64,000 nucleotides of DNA from Planktothrix tepida PCC 9214 (lineage in GTDB: Bacteria; Cyanobacteriota; Cyanobacteriia; Cyanobacteriales; Microcoleaceae), in contig NZ_LN889782.1 of assembly GCF_900009145.1 (NCBI RefSeq), positions 133,128-197,127 on the forward strand. The letters are read 5' to 3'. Positions within the stretch are counted from its first letter, which is position 1; each line of letters opens with the position of its first letter. The position numbers and the translations under genes were made by a program. The notes under the pieces were generated by a model. It was not told where the DNA came from. It saw nothing but the letters and a program-made list of their open reading frames with translations, and ran no database searches. Below are positions 9,521 to 18,441 of this stretch, piece after piece.

Positions 9521-11089
9521 ATGACGAACAAAATTCCTTTAGAAGTTAAAATTAGTGGTTCATTTTTCGCCCTGGTATTTGGTATTGTTCTTCTTGGTTT
9601 ATATGGTGTTTTTCGTCTCAATGGACAAATTGAAAAATTGGGGTATAATACAATTCCCAGTATTCGTTCTTTAAGCAAAATTAATCAAGGGCAAACCCAA
9701 ATTCAATCCGCAGAACGGCTATTGCTGAATCCTTTGTTAACTGATCAAGAACGAGAACAAGAATTAAATCGGATTCAAAAAGCATGGGAACAAATTAATC
9801 AGGGATTTGAAGAATACGCCCAAGCCGGAAAAACAGAAGCAGAACAAAAGAGCTATGAAAAATTTTTAATCGATTGGGATCAATGGGTTAAATTTCATAA
9901 AAGTTACTTAGTCTTAGAAGCACAATTTAATCAATTAGGCATCCGAAATCCCTGGAATAGTTTACTGCTTTTAAAAGCTCAAAATCCGATTGATAGAGCC
10001 GAAATTTCTAAAGTAGAAGAAGCTTTAAGATTAAGAACTGAACTGGATAAAATTCATCAGGAAAAACGAGAAAAATTTGCTCAAGTTTTTCAATCTATTT
10101 TTGCGGTTTTAGAAATTAATGATGAGTGGAGTGAACTCACCCAACAAGAAGCGATTAATGATGTTAAAATAATTACTTTTTTAATGATAGCTGCATTGAT
10201 TGTTTGTCCCCTCCTGGCGTTAATGTTAGGTAAAACCTTAAGTCGAGGAATTATTAAACCGATTTTAAATAGTATTAATCAAATTGCCACTTCTTCGAGC
10301 CAAATTGCCAGTAGTGTTGAAGAACAAGAACGAATTACGGCTCAACAAGCTGCTGCGGTGAATGAAACCACAACCACTATTGATGAATTAGGCTCTAGTT
10401 CTCGCCAGTCGGCTGAACAAGCAAAACTCGCCGCCGACAATGCGGTTGAAGTCGCTCATATTTCCGAAGAAAATAAACAATTAGTTCAAAAAACCTTAGA
10501 TGGAATTTCGATTTTACAATCAACCGTTGAAGAGATTGCTAACAAAATTACCGGTTTACATAACCAAATGAATCAAATTGGTACCATTACTAATTTAGTC
10601 ACCGATTTAGCGAATCAAACCAATATGTTAGCTTTGAATGCTTCTGTCGAAGCCGTGAGAGTCGGAGAATATGGCAAAGGGTTTGTTGTGGTTGCGGGAG
10701 AAATTCGCAAATTAGCCGATCAAAGTAAAAATTCGGCTACTCAAATTAATTATTTAATTACAGAAATTCAAAAATCCCTCCAGACAACGGTTTCGGTTAC
10801 TGAAACAGGCAAAAAAAATGCTGTAGGGGGAATTAAATTATCTCAACAAACCGCTATAGCACTAGAAAAGTTGTTTAATGGGATCAATGATGTCATGGTC
10901 ATTAACCAACAAATTTCTTTAACCTCCCAACAACAAGCCCAAGCAGTCGAACAAGTTGTCACTGCCATGAATATGATTAACCAAGGGACTAAACAAAGTA
11001 TCTTAGGGATTCGGGAAACTCGGAGTAGTGTCCACCAACTCAACCAAGTTGCCATTAATCTTCAGAACCTGGCGGGTAAAAAAAGCTGA
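9521..11089 (+). CDS. Methyl-accepting chemotaxis protein
   Basis: A 522-residue transmembrane chemoreceptor. Membrane segment 1 is near residues 10-30, a helical sensor region of about 180 residues follows, segment 2 is near 214-236, then the cytoplasmic signalling coiled coil. The hairpin tip that contacts CheA/CheW is near residues 360-400 (DLANQTNMLALNASVEAVR, GEYGKGFVVVAGEIRKLAD). The linker after segment 2 is short and I see no clear full HAMP domain. It may act in phototaxis/gliding or type IV pilus control; the ligand cannot be read. No che genes are adjacent. Confidence 0.9.
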   Translation: MTNKIPLEVKISGSFFALVFGIVLLGLYGVFRLNGQIEKLGYNTIPSIRSLSKINQGQTQIQSAERLLLNPLLTDQEREQELNRIQKAWEQINQGFEEYAQAGKTEAEQKSYEKFLIDWDQWVKFHKSYLVLEAQFNQLGIRNPWNSLLLLKAQNPIDRAEISKVEEALRLRTELDKIHQEKREKFAQVFQSIFAVLEINDEWSELTQQEAINDVKIITFLMIAALIVCPLLALMLGKTLSRGIIKPILNSINQIATSSSQIASSVEEQERITAQQAAAVNETTTTIDELGSSSRQSAEQAKLAADNAVEVAHISEENKQLVQKTLDGISILQSTVEEIANKITGLHNQMNQIGTITNLVTDLANQTNMLALNASVEAVRVGEYGKGFVVVAGEIRKLADQSKNSATQINYLITEIQKSLQTTVSVTETGKKNAVGGIKLSQQTAIALEKLFNGINDVMVINQQISLTSQQQAQAVEQVVTAMNMINQGTKQSILGIRETRSSVHQLNQVAINLQNLAGKKS

Positions 11090-11156
11090 GGAACCCAATC
11101 ACGCACCTTGATCTCGATTGCCCAGGAAAATCTAAATTCCAAAAGCTTTTTAGTGA

Positions 11157-11162
11157 TATAAT
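11157..11162 (+). promoter_or_regulatory. Possible -10 element for the SDR-folE pair
   Basis: TATAAT lies 97 bases upstream of the SDR start. No good -35 hexamer is visible at 17 bases, so this is suggestive only. Confidence 0.3.
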
Positions 11163-11258
11163 CAAAACAGTAACAAATCTTTACACATTTCTCAGATTGA
11201 ATTATTTACAGATTTGTGACATCTGTTCGAGTCCCATTGGAGACGACTTAAAGCGGAC

Positions 11259-11984
11259 ATGACTTCTCCCATTCAAAAAAGAGCCTTGATCACAGGAGCC
11301 AGCAGTGGCATTGGTCGGGCTACAGCCCTCGCCTTTGCGGCATCCGGGATTGACATTGCATTAGTCAGTCGCCAGGAAGATCGCTTAGAAGCGGTAGCCA
11401 AAGAAGCCCGAAATTTCGGGGTAGAAGCGAAAGCCTTTCCCCTGGACTTGGCAAAAGTTGAACAAGTCCATGCCCAAATCGATAGTATCGTAGCTGCGTT
11501 TGGCCCGATTGATATTCTCGTCAATAATGCAGGCATGGGATACACCGGAGACTTAATCAACACATCCCTTGCAGATTGGCAACGAGTGATCGATTTGAAT
11601 CTGACCAGTGTTTTCCAGTGTGTGCAAGGGGTTTTACCAGGAATGCGAGATCGGGGGTCTGGAACCATCATTAATATTGTCTCCATTGCTGGTTTGCAAA
11701 CATTTCCCAACTGGGGCGCGTACTGTGTCAGTAAATTTGGTTTGATGGCCTTATCCAAAACCCTGGCGATGGAAGAACGTGCGAATGGAATTCGGGTGAC
11801 AGCCCTGTGTCCAGGTTCTGTGAATACTCCTATTTGGGAAACCGAAACCGTTAAAGCCGACTTTGATCGCGCTGCCATGCTGACACCAGAGATTGTAGCC
11901 GAGTCAATTCTCTATGTCGCCTTATTGCCGACGGTTGCCGTTATTGAAGAATTAACGCTCATGCCGAGTATCGGCACGTTTTGA
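11259..11984 (+). CDS. Short-chain dehydrogenase/reductase (SDR)
   Basis: A classical SDR of 241 residues: NAD(P)-binding TGASSGIG at 12-19, NNAG at 89-92, catalytic Ser142, Tyr155 and Lys159 (GAYCVSKF). It reduces or oxidises a carbonyl/hydroxyl group with NAD(P)H. folE follows after 68 bases in the same direction. That makes a pteridine reductase role (sepiapterin-reductase-like, for cyanobacterial pterin glycosides) a reasonable guess, but the sequence alone gives only the SDR class; a FabG-like acyl reductase is the alternative. Confidence 0.85.
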   Translation: MTSPIQKRALITGASSGIGRATALAFAASGIDIALVSRQEDRLEAVAKEARNFGVEAKAFPLDLAKVEQVHAQIDSIVAAFGPIDILVNNAGMGYTGDLINTSLADWQRVIDLNLTSVFQCVQGVLPGMRDRGSGTIINIVSIAGLQTFPNWGAYCVSKFGLMALSKTLAMEERANGIRVTALCPGSVNTPIWETETVKADFDRAAMLTPEIVAESILYVALLPTVAVIEELTLMPSIGTF

Positions 11985-12052
11985 ATCGTTCTTCCTGTCG
12001 ATTCTAAAACCATTCACCTTTGTCGTTTCTAAACCTTGATTCAAGATACACC

Positions 12053-12772
12053 ATGACTATCTCACCAAGCACCAATGGGGTCAAAAATTTAGAGATCTCC
12101 ATTACAGAAGCCAAAAATGAAGACACCAGTGGGTTTCCCATTAGACCCGATCGCACTTTATCTCATGGTCACAGCACCCACTCCCAACCCTGCACGGAAG
12201 TGAGTGATGAACAAATGATGGATGCGGTTCGCACTATGCTGTTAGGGGTCGGGGAAGATCCTGAACGCGAAGGGTTACTCAAAACACCAAAACGGGTGGC
12301 TGAAGCCATGCGGTTTTTAACCAGTGGTTACAATCAATCCCTCGAAGATCTGGTGAATGGGGCGATTTTTGATGAAGGCCATGAAGAAATGGTGCTGGTG
12401 CGGGACATTACGTTCTTCAGTATGTGCGAACACCATATGTTACCGTTCATGGGTCGGGCGCACGTTGCTTATATTCCCAATCAAAAAGTCATTGGGTTAA
12501 GCAAACTGGCTCGAATTGTGGAAATGTATAGTCGCCGTTTGCAAGTTCAGGAACGTCTGACTCGCCAAATTGCTGAAGCGATTAAAACTATTCTTGAACC
12601 TCAAGGGGTCGCGGTGGTGATGGAGGCAACCCATATGTGTATGGCGATGCGCGGCGTTCAGAAACCGGGGTCTTGGACAGTTACCAGTGCCATGGTGGGT
12701 CTATTCCAAGATGAACAAAAAACCCGTGAAGAATTCCTGAATTTAATTCGCCATCAACCTGCATTTTTTTAA
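12053..12772 (+). CDS. folE: GTP cyclohydrolase I
   Basis: Converts GTP to 7,8-dihydroneopterin triphosphate, first step of folate and pterin synthesis. Zinc ligands are visible as Cys125 and His128 in [12 protein letters not shown] and Cys196 in [10 protein letters not shown]; the [20 protein letters not shown] core is intact. I prefer the ATG at 12053 (239 residues); an in-frame TTG at 12020 would add 11 residues. The first 50 residues form a variable extension before the catalytic domain. It is adjacent to an SDR gene that may act in the same pathway. Confidence 0.95.
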   Translation: MTISPSTNGVKNLEISITEAKNEDTSGFPIRPDRTLSHGHSTHSQPCTEVSDEQMMDAVRTMLLGVGEDPEREGLLKTPKRVAEAMRFLTSGYNQSLEDLVNGAIFDEGHEEMVLVRDITFFSMCEHHMLPFMGRAHVAYIPNQKVIGLSKLARIVEMYSRRLQVQERLTRQIAEAIKTILEPQGVAVVMEATHMCMAMRGVQKPGSWTVTSAMVGLFQDEQKTREEFLNLIRHQPAFF

Positions 12773-12790
12773 GTAATAGGGATTTTAGCT

Positions 12791-12892
12791 GGGAATTAAG
12801 AATTTAAGATTGAGAATTAAGAAAAATTTAACTTATGCTAGAAACAGCTTAAAGAGTATCATTCTTAGTTCTTAATTCTTAATTCTTAGTTC
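12791..12892. repeat. A/T-rich heptamer-like inverted repeat
   Basis: Runs built from GAATTAAGA on the left (12791-12823) face runs built from TTCTTAATTC on the right (12861-12892). They form an imperfect foldback between folE and the following mutase gene. This is one of several short repeats of this style in the window. Confidence 0.5.
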
Positions 12893-12911
12893 AACGTTAA
12901 CTGCAAAATTC

Positions 12912-14345
12912 ATGATGACTCAACCCATCAAATTTGGAACCGATGGCTGGCGGGGCGTGATTGCTTCGGACTTCACCTTTGAACGAGTCGCTTTAGTGGC
13001 TCCCATTGCAGCCCAGGTTATCTATCAAACCTATGGAGAAAGTACCGGAAGCCGGACTGTAATTGTCGGCTATGATCGGCGTTTTTTAGCTGAAGAATTT
13101 GCCCGATGTGCCGCGGTCGCCATCCAAACGGCAGGATTTGATGTCAAACTCAGTGAAACATTCGCTCCTACTCCGGCTTTTTCGTTGATTGCTTATCAAC
13201 AACAAGCTTTAGGGGCGATTGTTTTAACCGCTAGTCATAACCCAGGTAAATATTTAGGGTTAAAAGTTAAAGGAGCTTTTGGCGGTTCAGTGGGGCCAGA
13301 AATTACCCAACAAATTGAAGCGTTATTAACGGAACCTCCTACTTTTGAAACAACACCCGGAACTTTAGAACATTTTAATCCTTGGCCGAGTTATTGTGAA
13401 ACGTTGCGTTCTAAAGTGGATATTGGAGGAATTCAAGAGGCACTGAATCAAGGAAAAGTAACGGTTTTTGCTGATGTCATGCACGGGGCGGCGACCGGAG
13501 GATTAACCCAATTATTGGGGGATAAAGTTCACGAAATTAATACAAATCGTGATCCTTATTTTGGGGGCGGTGCGCCGGAACCTTTACCTCGTTATATTCC
13601 TGAATTATTTGAAGAATTGCAGGCTTTTCAAGCTGCTGATGGGGGTTTAGCCATTGGGTTTGTGTTTGATGGGGATAGCGATCGCATTGCGGCGGTGGAT
13701 CAAAATGGCAATTTCCTGAGTTCTCAAATTTTAATTCCCGTTTTAATTGAACATTTATCAACTCGTCGAGGATTTACCGGAGAAATTGTTAAAACCGTCA
13801 GTGGTTCTGATTTAATTCCTCGCATTGCTAAATTATTCAATTTATCGTTGTATGAAACTCCGATTGGTTATAAATATATTGCTGATCGAATGTTAACCAC
13901 TGAAGTCTTAGTCGGGGGTGAAGAATCTGGCGGGGTAGGCTACGGAACCCATATTCCTGAACGAGATGCGTTGTTATCGGCGCTGTATGTCTTAGAAGCC
14001 ATGGTACAGTCGGGGGAAGATCCGACGCAAACCTATCAACGTTTACAACAACAAACGGGTTTTGATTCGGCTTATGATCGGATTGATTTACCGTTAGCGA
14101 GTATGGACGTGCGATCGCGCCTTGTTGAACAATTGGACACTCAACCGTTACAGGAAATTGCGGGACAAGCTGTTGTTGATTGTTTAGCTGTCGATGGTTA
14201 CAAATATCGCCTCGCCGATGGTCGGTGGTTATTAATTCGTTTTAGTGGGACAGAACCCGTTTTACGCCTCTATTGTGAAGCACTCACCTTGGATCAGGTT
14301 CAGGAAACCCTAAACTGGGCTAAAAACTGGGCGAATCAATTCTAG
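12912..14345 (+). CDS. Phosphoglucomutase/phosphomannomutase family protein
   Basis: A 477-residue alpha-D-phosphohexomutase. Landmarks: FGTDGWRG at residues 8-15, the phosphoserine loop TASHNPGKYLG near 110, the metal loop FDGDSDRIAA near 255, GEESGG near 337 and RFSGTEPVLRLY near 450. It interconverts hexose-1- and hexose-6-phosphates; whether glucose or mannose is preferred cannot be read, though GEESGG is usual for glucose/mannose rather than glucosamine enzymes. The first ATG (12912) and the next (12915) are both possible starts. It complements glmM upstream in supplying sugar nucleotides. Confidence 0.9.
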   Translation: MMTQPIKFGTDGWRGVIASDFTFERVALVAPIAAQVIYQTYGESTGSRTVIVGYDRRFLAEEFARCAAVAIQTAGFDVKLSETFAPTPAFSLIAYQQQALGAIVLTASHNPGKYLGLKVKGAFGGSVGPEITQQIEALLTEPPTFETTPGTLEHFNPWPSYCETLRSKVDIGGIQEALNQGKVTVFADVMHGAATGGLTQLLGDKVHEINTNRDPYFGGGAPEPLPRYIPELFEELQAFQAADGGLAIGFVFDGDSDRIAAVDQNGNFLSSQILIPVLIEHLSTRRGFTGEIVKTVSGSDLIPRIAKLFNLSLYETPIGYKYIADRMLTTEVLVGGEESGGVGYGTHIPERDALLSALYVLEAMVQSGEDPTQTYQRLQQQTGFDSAYDRIDLPLASMDVRSRLVEQLDTQPLQEIAGQAVVDCLAVDGYKYRLADGRWLLIRFSGTEPVLRLYCEALTLDQVQETLNWAKNWANQF

Positions 14346-14350
14346 GAATC

Positions 14351-14432
14351 AGTTATCAGTTATCAGTTATCAGTTATCAGTTTTTGGATAATTACGAATT
14401 ACGAATTACGAATTACGAATTATGAATTATTA
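14351..14432. repeat. Two heptamer tandem repeats
   Basis: AGTTATC is repeated about four times (14351-14380), then after a short spacer ATTACGA about five times (14391-14425). Heptanucleotide tandem repeats (STRR) are known from filamentous cyanobacteria. The first is the reverse complement of the array near 38821. Confidence 0.85.
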
Positions 14433-14453
14433 ATAATAAGAGTTAATATAATT

Positions 14454-15026
14454 ATGAAAAAACTAATTGTAGCAACGGGAAATCTGGGTAAGTTGAAGGA
14501 AATGCAGGCTTATTTGGAGGGTTTAGAGATTGAATTGCAGCTTAAGCCTCAAGATTTAGAAATAGAAGAAACGGGAACAACGTTTATTGAAAATGCGGGT
14601 TTGAAAGCGTCGCAAGTGGCGTTAGCAACGGGAGAATGGGCGATCGCGGATGATTCGGGGTTAGCCGTTGAAGCGTTAAATGGCGCACCCGGACTGTATT
14701 CTGCTCGTTATGCACCCACAGAAGCAGAATGTATTGTGCGACTGCTGAAGGAACTGGGGGATACTCCCAACCGCAATGCTCAATTTATCTGTGCTGTAGC
14801 TGTTGCGCCTCCCGATGGTTCTATTGCTATCGAGTATGAAGGAATTTGTCAAGGAACCATCACTCTGGAACCGCAGGGAACTGGGGGGTTTGGCTACGAT
14901 CCGATTTTTTATGTTCCTGAAGTTCAAATGACCTTTGCCCAAATGCCTGCGGAATTAAAACATCAACTTTCCCATCGAGGTCAAGCCTTTCAAGGTGTTT
15001 TACCTCAACTTCAGGCTTTATTATAG
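14454..15026 (+). CDS. rdgB: RdgB/HAM1 non-canonical purine NTP pyrophosphatase
   Basis: A 190-residue ITPase-family enzyme that hydrolyses (d)ITP and XTP to monophosphates, keeping deaminated purines out of DNA and RNA. Typical elements: ATGNLGKLKEM at 7-17, ADDSGLAVEALNGAPGLYSA near 66-85, and GFGYDPIFYVPE near 143. Length is normal for the family. It starts at an ATG preceded by a repeat-rich spacer and ends 62 bases before the convergent glnB. Confidence 0.93.
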   Translation: MKKLIVATGNLGKLKEMQAYLEGLEIELQLKPQDLEIEETGTTFIENAGLKASQVALATGEWAIADDSGLAVEALNGAPGLYSARYAPTEAECIVRLLKELGDTPNRNAQFICAVAVAPPDGSIAIEYEGICQGTITLEPQGTGGFGYDPIFYVPEVQMTFAQMPAELKHQLSHRGQAFQGVLPQLQALL

Positions 15027-15087
15027 GGAACAGAAAGAAAAACAGGGATACAACAAAGCCGTATCCCCCTTTTTGTTACACAAACAA

Positions 15088-15438
<351 letters not shown>

Positions 15439-15506
15439 TCAAGCTGAATACTTCGTTTAGTCGTCACTAGAAAAATAATCGACAAAAATTGTTGTATTTG
15501 CCGATT

Positions 15507-15520
15507 CCCGTTTTTTCGGG
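15507..15520 (-). promoter_or_regulatory. Hairpin in the glnB leader
   Basis: CCCG, six bases, CGGG: a compact GC stem about 80 bases upstream of the glnB start. In the minus orientation the loop is A6, so it is not a terminator for glnB; in the plus orientation the T's are in the loop. Could be a leader stem or an operator. Confidence 0.3.
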
Positions 15521-15555
15521 ATTTCTCCCACTCCCATTACTGGGGTAAAGTTCGC

Positions 15556-15780
15556 TTCGCCAATGTTATCTGAGCTTGTTAGGCTAACCACACTGTCTTA
15601 CCCCTCGTAAGACTGTTTAATGGTCAACGATAGAGCCACAAACTAGCGTCGCATTCGTGGGTATCATGACTCAGGTAACGTAGTCCGTTGCGGACTCAGG
15701 CTGGTCAACTATCTAAAGTTAGAGGCAATGTTGGCAGTGCCTGCGCTCCGCCCATAGCCCCATCTCTTTAGAGCGGGGTG
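15556..15780. other. Strongly structured noncoding segment, possible ncRNA or mobile-element RNA remnant
   Basis: No convincing gene lies in 15427-16240. Within 15556-15780 several stems sit close together: GTTAG/CTAAC at 15578-15588, GTCTTAC/GTAAGAC at 15595-15613, AGTCCG/CGGACT at 15682-15696, AGGCA/TGCCT at 15723-15742, and a two-part CCCC...GGGG hairpin with inner CTCT/AGAG at 15758-15778. Direct repeats GACTCAGG (15668, 15693) and TGGTCAAC (15621, 15702) are interleaved. It is more GC-rich than nearby spacers. Strand unknown. It could be a small RNA, a long leader, or the right-end RNA of a lost IS200/IS605-type element. Confidence 0.4.
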
Positions 15781-16086
15781 CTGACTTAGCATTCTATCTT
15801 TTGATATCACCGCCAAGAGACTGTTATTTGTAAAATATGCTACAATTGATCTCTAAAATGGAAGATGGGTTTGTTCCTCCTGACACCTCTATCCGAATTT
15901 AATCTAAGCCGGATGAACAACGAGGCAAAAGGGGGAACCAGCCCCAGAGCCAGAGAGATTTTACCATACTTTGGACAGTTGGCTTGACGGTTTCAGAATC
16001 GATCTGTAGATTCGGCAATTTTCAGCCGAAGAAAAATCTATCCGATTCCCTTAAAAACTGCACGCGGCTGATATTGTAAAATCTTG

Positions 16087-16131
16087 TTAAAAGTAGCAGT
16101 TTCTCAAGCGTGAGAGCTTGGTAACTTTTAA
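16087..16131 (+). promoter_or_regulatory. ilvB leader structure with alternative hairpins
   Basis: An 8-bp outer stem, TTAAAAGT (16087-16094) with ACTTTTAA (16124-16131), encloses two mutually exclusive small hairpins: TCTCA/TGAGA (16102-16115) or CAAGC/GCTTG (16105-16120). It sits about 110 bases before the ilvB start. Further stems occur upstream, for example TTCGGC/GCCGAA near 16013-16032. Regulatory function is inference. Confidence 0.35.
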
Positions 16132-16240
16132 AATAAAACAACTATGTATGGGCAGGTTAATCAAAAGCATCTTTGAACGTGATTATGTGCATTGAAAAAC
16201 CTACCCCCAAGTCAACTAAAACACAGTTTGAGGAATTACT

Positions 16241-18076
16241 GTGCAACTAAAAACTAAAATAGCTGCAAAACGGGCAACGGGTGCTTACGCTTTGATGGAT
16301 AGTTTGAAACGCCATGGCGTAAAGCATATTTTCGGTTATCCAGGTGGAGCGATTTTACCGATTTATGACGAACTCTACCGCTTTGAAGCCACTGGAGATT
16401 TGCAACATATTCTGGTGCGCCATGAACAGGGAGCCGCCCATGCGGCGGATGGTTATGCACGAGCAACGGGTCGAGTCGGGGTGTGTTTTGGCACGTCTGG
16501 GCCGGGAGCGACGAATTTAGTCACCGGAATTGCAACAGCCCAAATGGATTCAATTCCAATGGTGGTGATCACAGGACAAGTTCCTCGTGCTGCCATTGGT
16601 ACAGATGCGTTCCAAGAAACGGATATCTATGGAATCACCCTTCCGATTGTGAAGCATTCCTATGTGGTGCGTGATCCCAAGGATATGCCTCAAATTGTGG
16701 CTGAAGCGTTCCATATTGCCAGTAGTGGACGTCCTGGCCCGGTTTTAATTGATATTCCTAAAGATGTAGGTTTAGAAGAATTTGATTATATTCCCGTTAA
16801 TCCTGGGGAAGTCACCTTACCCGGATATCGGCCAACGGTCAAAGGCAATACTCGCCAAATTAATCAAGCGATTAAATTAATTCGCCAAGCAGAACGACCG
16901 TTGTTATATGTGGGGGGAGGCGCGATTTCTGCTGGAGCCCATTCGGAAATTCAAGAGTTAGCAGAACTGTTTAACCTACCTGTGACAACAACCCTCATGG
17001 GTAAGGGGTCGTTTGATGAAAGCCATCCCCTATCGGTGGGAATGTTGGGAATGCACGGCACCGCCTATGCGAATTTTGCGGTGACAGAATGTGATTTATT
17101 AATTGCCGTTGGTGCCCGTTTTGATGACCGGGTAACGGGGAAACTAGATGAATTTGCCTCCCGTGCCAAGGTGATTCATATTGATATTGATCCGGCGGAA
17201 GTTGGGAAAAACCGCGCCCCCGATGTTCCCATTGTTGGGGATGTTAGACAGGTGTTAGTGGATTTGTTACGTCGATGTCATGAAACCGGAGGTGGAACTG
17301 AAACCACCCAAACGGCGGAATGGTTACAACGAATTGACCATTGGCGAGAAGATTATCCTTTAATTGTGCCGAACTACGAGGATGAACTTTCTCCTCAAGA
17401 GGTGATTGACACCTTGGGGAAAATGGCTCCAAATGCCTACTACACAACGGATGTGGGACAGCACCAAATGTGGGCGGCTCAATTCCTGAAAAATGGCCCC
17501 CGTCAGTGGATTTCCAGTGCTGGCTTAGGGACGATGGGCTATGGAATGCCCGCAGCGATGGGAGCAAAAACTGCCCTACCCAATGAAGAAGTGATTTGTG
17601 TGGCTGGGGATGCCAGTATTCAGATGAATATTCAGGAGTTGGGAACCCTGAGTCAATATGGCATTCATGTGAAAACCGTGATTGTCAATAATGGTTGGCA
17701 AGGCATGGTGCGTCAGTGGCAAGAAACCTTCTATGGCGAGCGCTATTCTTCTTCTAATATGCAGCCCGGAATGCCTGACTTTGTGATGTTAGCCCAGGCT
17801 TACGGGGTGAAGGGGATTAAGGTGACTCGCCGGGAGGAACTCAAAGATGCTATTGCAGAAATGTTGGCTTATGATGGCCCAGTGTTGATGGATGTTCAGG
17901 TGAAACGGGATGAAAACTGTTATCCGATGGTAGCACCGGGTAAGAGCAATGCTCAAATGATTGGTTTACCCGAACGGACAAAACTCGAAACCATTGAGTT
18001 AGTATATTGCAGCAATTGTGGCGCGAAAAATGTAGGCAGCAATCATTTCTGTCCTGAGTGTGGAACGAAACTTTAA
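16241..18076 (+). CDS. ilvB: Acetolactate synthase large subunit with C-terminal zinc ribbon
   Basis: Thiamine-diphosphate enzyme condensing pyruvate to acetolactate (or with 2-oxobutyrate), first common step of valine, leucine and isoleucine synthesis. The 611-residue product shows the catalytic Glu in [19 protein letters not shown] (near residue 50), the FAD/mid domain, and the ThDP/Mg motif GDASIQMN...IVNNGWQG near 455-485. The last 23 residues add a CxxC...CxxC zinc ribbon (YCSNCG and FCPECG). GTG start; TTTGAGGAAT upstream is a plausible ribosome site. The regulatory subunit ilvN is not adjacent. A strong terminator follows. Confidence 0.95.
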   Translation: MQLKTKIAAKRATGAYALMDSLKRHGVKHIFGYPGGAILPIYDELYRFEATGDLQHILVRHEQGAAHAADGYARATGRVGVCFGTSGPGATNLVTGIATAQMDSIPMVVITGQVPRAAIGTDAFQETDIYGITLPIVKHSYVVRDPKDMPQIVAEAFHIASSGRPGPVLIDIPKDVGLEEFDYIPVNPGEVTLPGYRPTVKGNTRQINQAIKLIRQAERPLLYVGGGAISAGAHSEIQELAELFNLPVTTTLMGKGSFDESHPLSVGMLGMHGTAYANFAVTECDLLIAVGARFDDRVTGKLDEFASRAKVIHIDIDPAEVGKNRAPDVPIVGDVRQVLVDLLRRCHETGGGTETTQTAEWLQRIDHWREDYPLIVPNYEDELSPQEVIDTLGKMAPNAYYTTDVGQHQMWAAQFLKNGPRQWISSAGLGTMGYGMPAAMGAKTALPNEEVICVAGDASIQMNIQELGTLSQYGIHVKTVIVNNGWQGMVRQWQETFYGERYSSSNMQPGMPDFVMLAQAYGVKGIKVTRREELKDAIAEMLAYDGPVLMDVQVKRDENCYPMVAPGKSNAQMIGLPERTKLETIELVYCSNCGAKNVGSNHFCPECGTKL

Positions 18077-18098
18077 TTCACGTTATTAACAGGATAAG

Positions 18099-18126
18099 CA
18101 ACCCCGATTTGGGGTTGTTTTTTTGT
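18099..18126 (+). terminator. Intrinsic terminator of ilvB
   Basis: AACCCC, GATTT loop, GGGGTT, then a run of seven T's: a textbook rho-independent terminator about 25 bases after the ilvB stop codon. Confidence 0.9.
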
Positions 18127-18149
18127 TGATTTAATGTATTGCTTAACCT

Positions 18150-18320
18150 CCTTAAGTCCTAATGCCCTGAAATAAATTTCGGGCTAAAAGCTCAAACCCG
18201 TTAAAACGGGTTAAGAAAGACAAGCCTTCAGTTATCTTTAGATGACTTTAGCTTTAAGCCTGAAATTTATTTCAAGGCTTTTAGGGTTAAGTTGACGGAC
18301 TTTGGGCGTGCCTCGCCCCT
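18150..18320. repeat. Foldback element copy A, upstream of the first GT10 gene
   Basis: Arms GAAATAAATTTCGGGCT (18169-18185) and AGCCTGAAATTTATTTC (18257-18273) are inverted with one mismatch. Inside lie two palindromes: AACCCGTT-AA-AACGGGTT (18195-18212), then a GTTATCTTTAGATGAC-type palindrome (18231-18246). Related to copy B at 26610-26810, but the inner segment is in the opposite orientation relative to the downstream gene. No coding frame; MITE-like. Confidence 0.75.
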
Positions 18321-18341
18321 ATGATGACTTGGATTTTAAGT

Positions 18342-18373
18342 CATTTCTACAACTGATTTAGACTTGTTATAGT
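18342..18373 (+). promoter_or_regulatory. Putative promoter of the first GT10 gene
   Basis: CATTTCTACAACTGATTTA (18342-18360) is identical to a stretch upstream of the second GT10 gene and is followed by the -10-like TATAGT at 18368-18373. No consensus -35 is evident. Conservation between the two paralogues supports a regulatory role. Confidence 0.5.
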
Positions 18374-18441
18374 GATTGAAATAGACTACTCCTGAACCTT
18401 AAGGGAGACTATTTTTCACCTTATTCCCTATTCCCTTAATT

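Noticed and set aside
11273-11878. Minus-strand open frame of 201 codons opposite the SDR gene
   Set aside because: Antisense to a gene with intact SDR motifs; a composition artefact.
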